This document shows, in pieces, positions 61,291-64,000 of a DNA stretch of 64,000 nucleotides. The notes below the pieces were generated by a model that saw nothing but the letters and a program-made list of their open reading frames with translations, was not told the origin of the DNA and did no database searches. The stretch lies in contig MNCI01025456.1 in assembly GCA_015680685.1 (NCBI GenBank), positions 1,202,720 through 1,266,719 of the forward strand, written 5' to 3'. The position numbers and the translations under genes are program-made. Each line of letters begins with the position of its first letter. The stretch's first letter is position 1. Source of the DNA: Gnetum montanum. Its lineage: Eukaryota; Streptophyta; Gnetopsida; Gnetales; Gnetaceae.

Positions 61291-61850
61291 CATCCAATCA
61301 TCCTATCTTTATGCAGAGATAACAAGATTAGTAGCATAAACTAATAATCAAAATGTGATGAATTATTAGGGGGGAGATGGTGTCGAAACCCTTCAAAAAT
61401 TGTAATATAGTTCAATTAGAACCTTATAACTTAGCATTACCTATCAAAATTGAATTAATGACTTAGAGCTTTCAAATCAAGAGACTTACCACTAGGCTAA
61501 TGACTCATTGTAAATTCTCATATTAATAAAAAATAGAAGGGCATAAAACTTGTTAAATAAGAATCACATTAATAGGGTCTCAACCCATAATTAAGTCTCA
61601 TGCATGGTTAAGCTACTCACATCCAGTTATCCTATCGTTATGTAAAGATAACAAGATTAGTAACAAAAACTAATAATCAAAATGTGATGAATTATTGGGG
61701 GGAGGTGGTGTTGAAACCCTAAAAAAACTATAATATAGTTCAATTAGAACTTTATAATGTAACATTACCTATCAAAATTGAATCGATGAATTAAAGCTTT
61801 CAAATCAAGAGACTTACTACTAAGCTAATAACTATTAGAGCTTCGCTATG
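61291..61850 (-). repeat. 329-bp-offset tandem duplication, each unit with a SINE
   Basis: CATCCA.T.ATCCTATC at 61291 recurs at 61620. Both units then carry AAAATGTGATGAATTATT, a G-run and a SINE read on - (61372-61515 and 61690-61850) with TTAGTAGTAAG/CTAGTGGTAAG heads and ATTCAATTTTGATAGGTAAT. The copies differ by scattered substitutions, so the event is not recent. Confidence 0.75.
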
Positions 61851-62113
61851 ACTATGAGACTCTTCCTAAATGTAACTAGTGAGCATGTATTTATAGGCAA
61901 AAATAGACACTACATTGATGTGGCCACGTTGACTAGGTCACATCAACAGGGCTACATTGATGAGGCTTCGTTGACATAACCCTTGGCGCAACTCATCATA
62001 CCCTCACGACTGAATGAAAACTTATTCTCGAGTGAACAAAAGGAGGAACAAGTTTCATACAAAATTTTAGGAATGTATGGGATTATTGATTAATTATTGA
62101 CACATTTAAACTC

Positions 62114-62132
62114 AACACACACACACACACAC
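62114..62132. repeat. (AC)n microsatellite
   Basis: About nine AC units followed by ACAAACAAAC. Confidence 0.9.
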
Positions 62133-62282
62133 AAACAAACACTAAGTGCTCGAGTGCACAAAATTACAATTGTTACAAAATTTTGGTGTTCAAAACAACA
62201 AAATTGAACACCAGGACAAAATTGACAAACACAACTCCTTTGATGGTGTGAAAATGAGGAAGAAGTTCAAATGGTCTTAAGT

Positions 62283-64000
62283 GGTGGAGGCTCCTAAGGC
62301 TCAAAAGGACCTTCTCTTGCTTTAGGTACATGCAATGGTTGAGGTGGTTGTGGTTGACCTATGGCAGTTGCAACCTTTGGTGGAAGACGAAAGGCATTCA
62401 ACAATGCTTTTATCTTCTCCTCCTTACTCCTAAAAGCATTCATGGTCCATGCTGCATCGTGAATGTGGGCTGGTGTGCGAACATCCCAAGGGCAGGGCAT
62501 CACCAAGAATAGCTCCTTCGCATTGATGAAGTAGGCAGCAAAAATTTTTCCTTTAGCATCGAATGTCCTTACTGCATTTTGCAGCTCCTAGTAGTCACTC
62601 ATTCTTCTAGCCAGGTTCTCAGCTGTGGACTATTGATCAATGAAGCACTCCCTAAGAACATTGAGTTCCACATTTGCCACCTCAAGCTTTTGCTTGGTTT
62701 CATTATGTGTCTTGAACTCAACCTCGTACAACAAGTACAAGTTGATCACTTGCTTCTTCAAATCTAATCAAGGCCTTCCTATTGTTAGCATTGCTAGGTT
62801 TGAATAACAAAGGTTGGTGAGCTCCATATACTCAATCATCTCCTCAATTTACAACTCCTTTAAGTAAATTTTTGCCTTTTTGTGCATGTTCAGTCCATCA
62901 AAGATGGGTTGCCACATGTTACCTCCTTGTTGGAGCTATTAGAGGATCTTGTTCACCTTCACCTTTGCCAATTTAATTTCTCATTCATTAATTTCCTTTT
63001 GCAAACCAACTTGGTCCTTTTAGTGGTTTTTCACCCTTTTGAACTTCAGGGCCTTGCTTTTCAAGGTGGCAATTTCTATGGTAGATTTTGGTGAAGGGCA
63101 TAGACTTCCTTCATGAAGAGATTGTGATTTTCTACTTCTAGCCTCCTTAAATCCATTAACACCTTGGCAAGTTGCTCCTACTATTGTTGCATGTAATCAA
63201 GGATCTGTTCTTTTTGGAGCTTGACAGCATGCAAGCATTGATTATCTTTGGTCAGACTGGCATTCTCTTGGTGCACCTCTTCCAAGTCCTTGTTGATGTT
63301 ATAGGTTTTTGCCTTGGCCAAGAACTTGTCAAAGATCACTAACTTCCTCTTGTACTCAACCTCTTAAATTTTAAATTGAAGCTGCTAAAAAGCTTCATCC
63401 TTGGTTATTGCTTAACTAAGTATAGAGGCATCAACAAGATGAGCTCTTAGATTGAAAACTTCCATGGCTATGATTCTCAGCCTTGGTCATTTGAAGTTGC
63501 ACCTTTGCAATTATGCATTTGCCCCTTGCTTTCAACAATGGCAACTGGATAGCAGAAATATCTTCTGAAAGGCCAAAGACCCCCAAATTTGGTTACTAGG
63601 TTTCCACTAGTTGTTCCAGTAGCTCCTCGTGTTGGGCTAGCTAAACCTTCCATTAGCTATTCCTGTAGATGTATGCACATCTCTGAGTGTAGAAACATTA
63701 GGTATAGATGCTACAAGAACATTGAGGGCTTTACCTACATGGTCTACCATCACCTCTGTCATCATTTCCTACCCTTGGTGTTGCATCACCAAGATAGTGG
63801 CCCCATCTCCCTTTTCCAAGTGCATTGAGAAGGTAGTGACATTCTTGGAAATTTCTAGAAACTAATGTTATCCAGGAATGGGCACTATTACCTCCCAGGC
63901 CTGAGTAGGCACTTGCATTATTTGGGCAGAATACATAGGTGTCGTGTCTTTCAACCAACTTATCATACAAGTTATCTCATTCAAATGGTTGAGGGTTGGT
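62283..64000 (-). pseudogene. Decayed coiled-coil reading frame, truncated by window edge
   Basis: Read on - from 64000: KDTTPMYSAQIMQVPTQAWE, then ISKNVTTFSMHLEKGDGATI. A long coiled coil follows (about 63360-63120: FDKFLAKAKTYNINKDLEEV, HQENASLTKDNQCL, KLQKEQILDYMQQ). A Pro-rich C-terminal part runs to about 62283 (ELQNAVRTFDAKGKIFAAYF, MPCPWDVRTPAHIHDAAW, RLPPKVATAIGQPQPPQP). Several stops and shifts break it. It may be retroelement gag-like or cargo protein. I do not recognise the family, and no J-domain is visible. Confidence 0.5.

Noticed and set aside
62283-62570. Third J-domain LINE copy
   Set aside because: The coiled coil is reminiscent, but the C-terminal part lacks HPD and the J-domain helix pattern, and no LINE RT lies upstream in the window.

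Overview
This is nuclear DNA of a seed plant. It carries two multi-exon genes whose exons amount to about 9% of the 64 kb. They lie tail to tail: an EDM2-type PHD-finger/methyltransferase-like gene on + (coding span 1619-24000) and a LETM1-type mitochondrial inner-membrane protein gene on - (coding span 56927-33558). Very long introns (10.9 kb in EDM2, 12.3 kb in LETM1) full of old non-LTR retrotransposons, and AT-rich filler between genes, suggest a large gymnosperm-like genome (conifer, cycad or ginkgo type). The species itself cannot be named from sequence alone.

Layout. 1-1618: a CG-rich palindrome cluster, a SINE, a duplicated promoter block and the EDM2 leader. 1619-24000: EDM2 in 19 coding exons (1156 residues predicted, one GC-AG intron). 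Its intron 7 holds a nearly full-length antisense LINE (6198-11787) with an imperfect target-site duplication. 24001-29400: AT-rich spacer with several tandem duplications. 29400-32400: a decayed Ty3/Gypsy element on +. 33558-56927: LETM1 in 14 coding exons (771 residues). Its intron 12 holds a second LINE (38286-44510, exact 15-bp target-site duplication) that landed inside the reverse transcriptase of an older, different LINE on +. Its intron 1-to-5 region holds RTE-type LINE remnants. 57000-64000: LETM1 leader, an L1-like remnant split by a SINE, tandemly duplicated SINE blocks, and a decayed coiled-coil reading frame that runs off the right edge.

The most unusual signal is in the two full-length LINEs. 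Downstream of a standard plant L1 layout (Gly-rich/DUF4283/CCHC ORF1; endonuclease, RT and zf-RVT ORF2) both carry an extra 1.4-1.5 kb coding block on the same strand: a shared globular domain, a long coiled coil, then a DnaJ-type J-domain. The 38.6-kb copy still has the HPDK signature. Both blocks lie inside the target-site duplications, so they moved with the element. I do not know a described LINE family with a J-domain.

A second point is biological. In Arabidopsis, EDM2 controls transcription through introns that contain silenced transposons, and here the EDM2 homologue itself carries a LINE in a 10.9-kb intron that splits its PHD region. Exon joins were made by hand from splice sites, reading phase and remembered family sequences. 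All phases close and both totals are multiples of three, but no transcript evidence was available.
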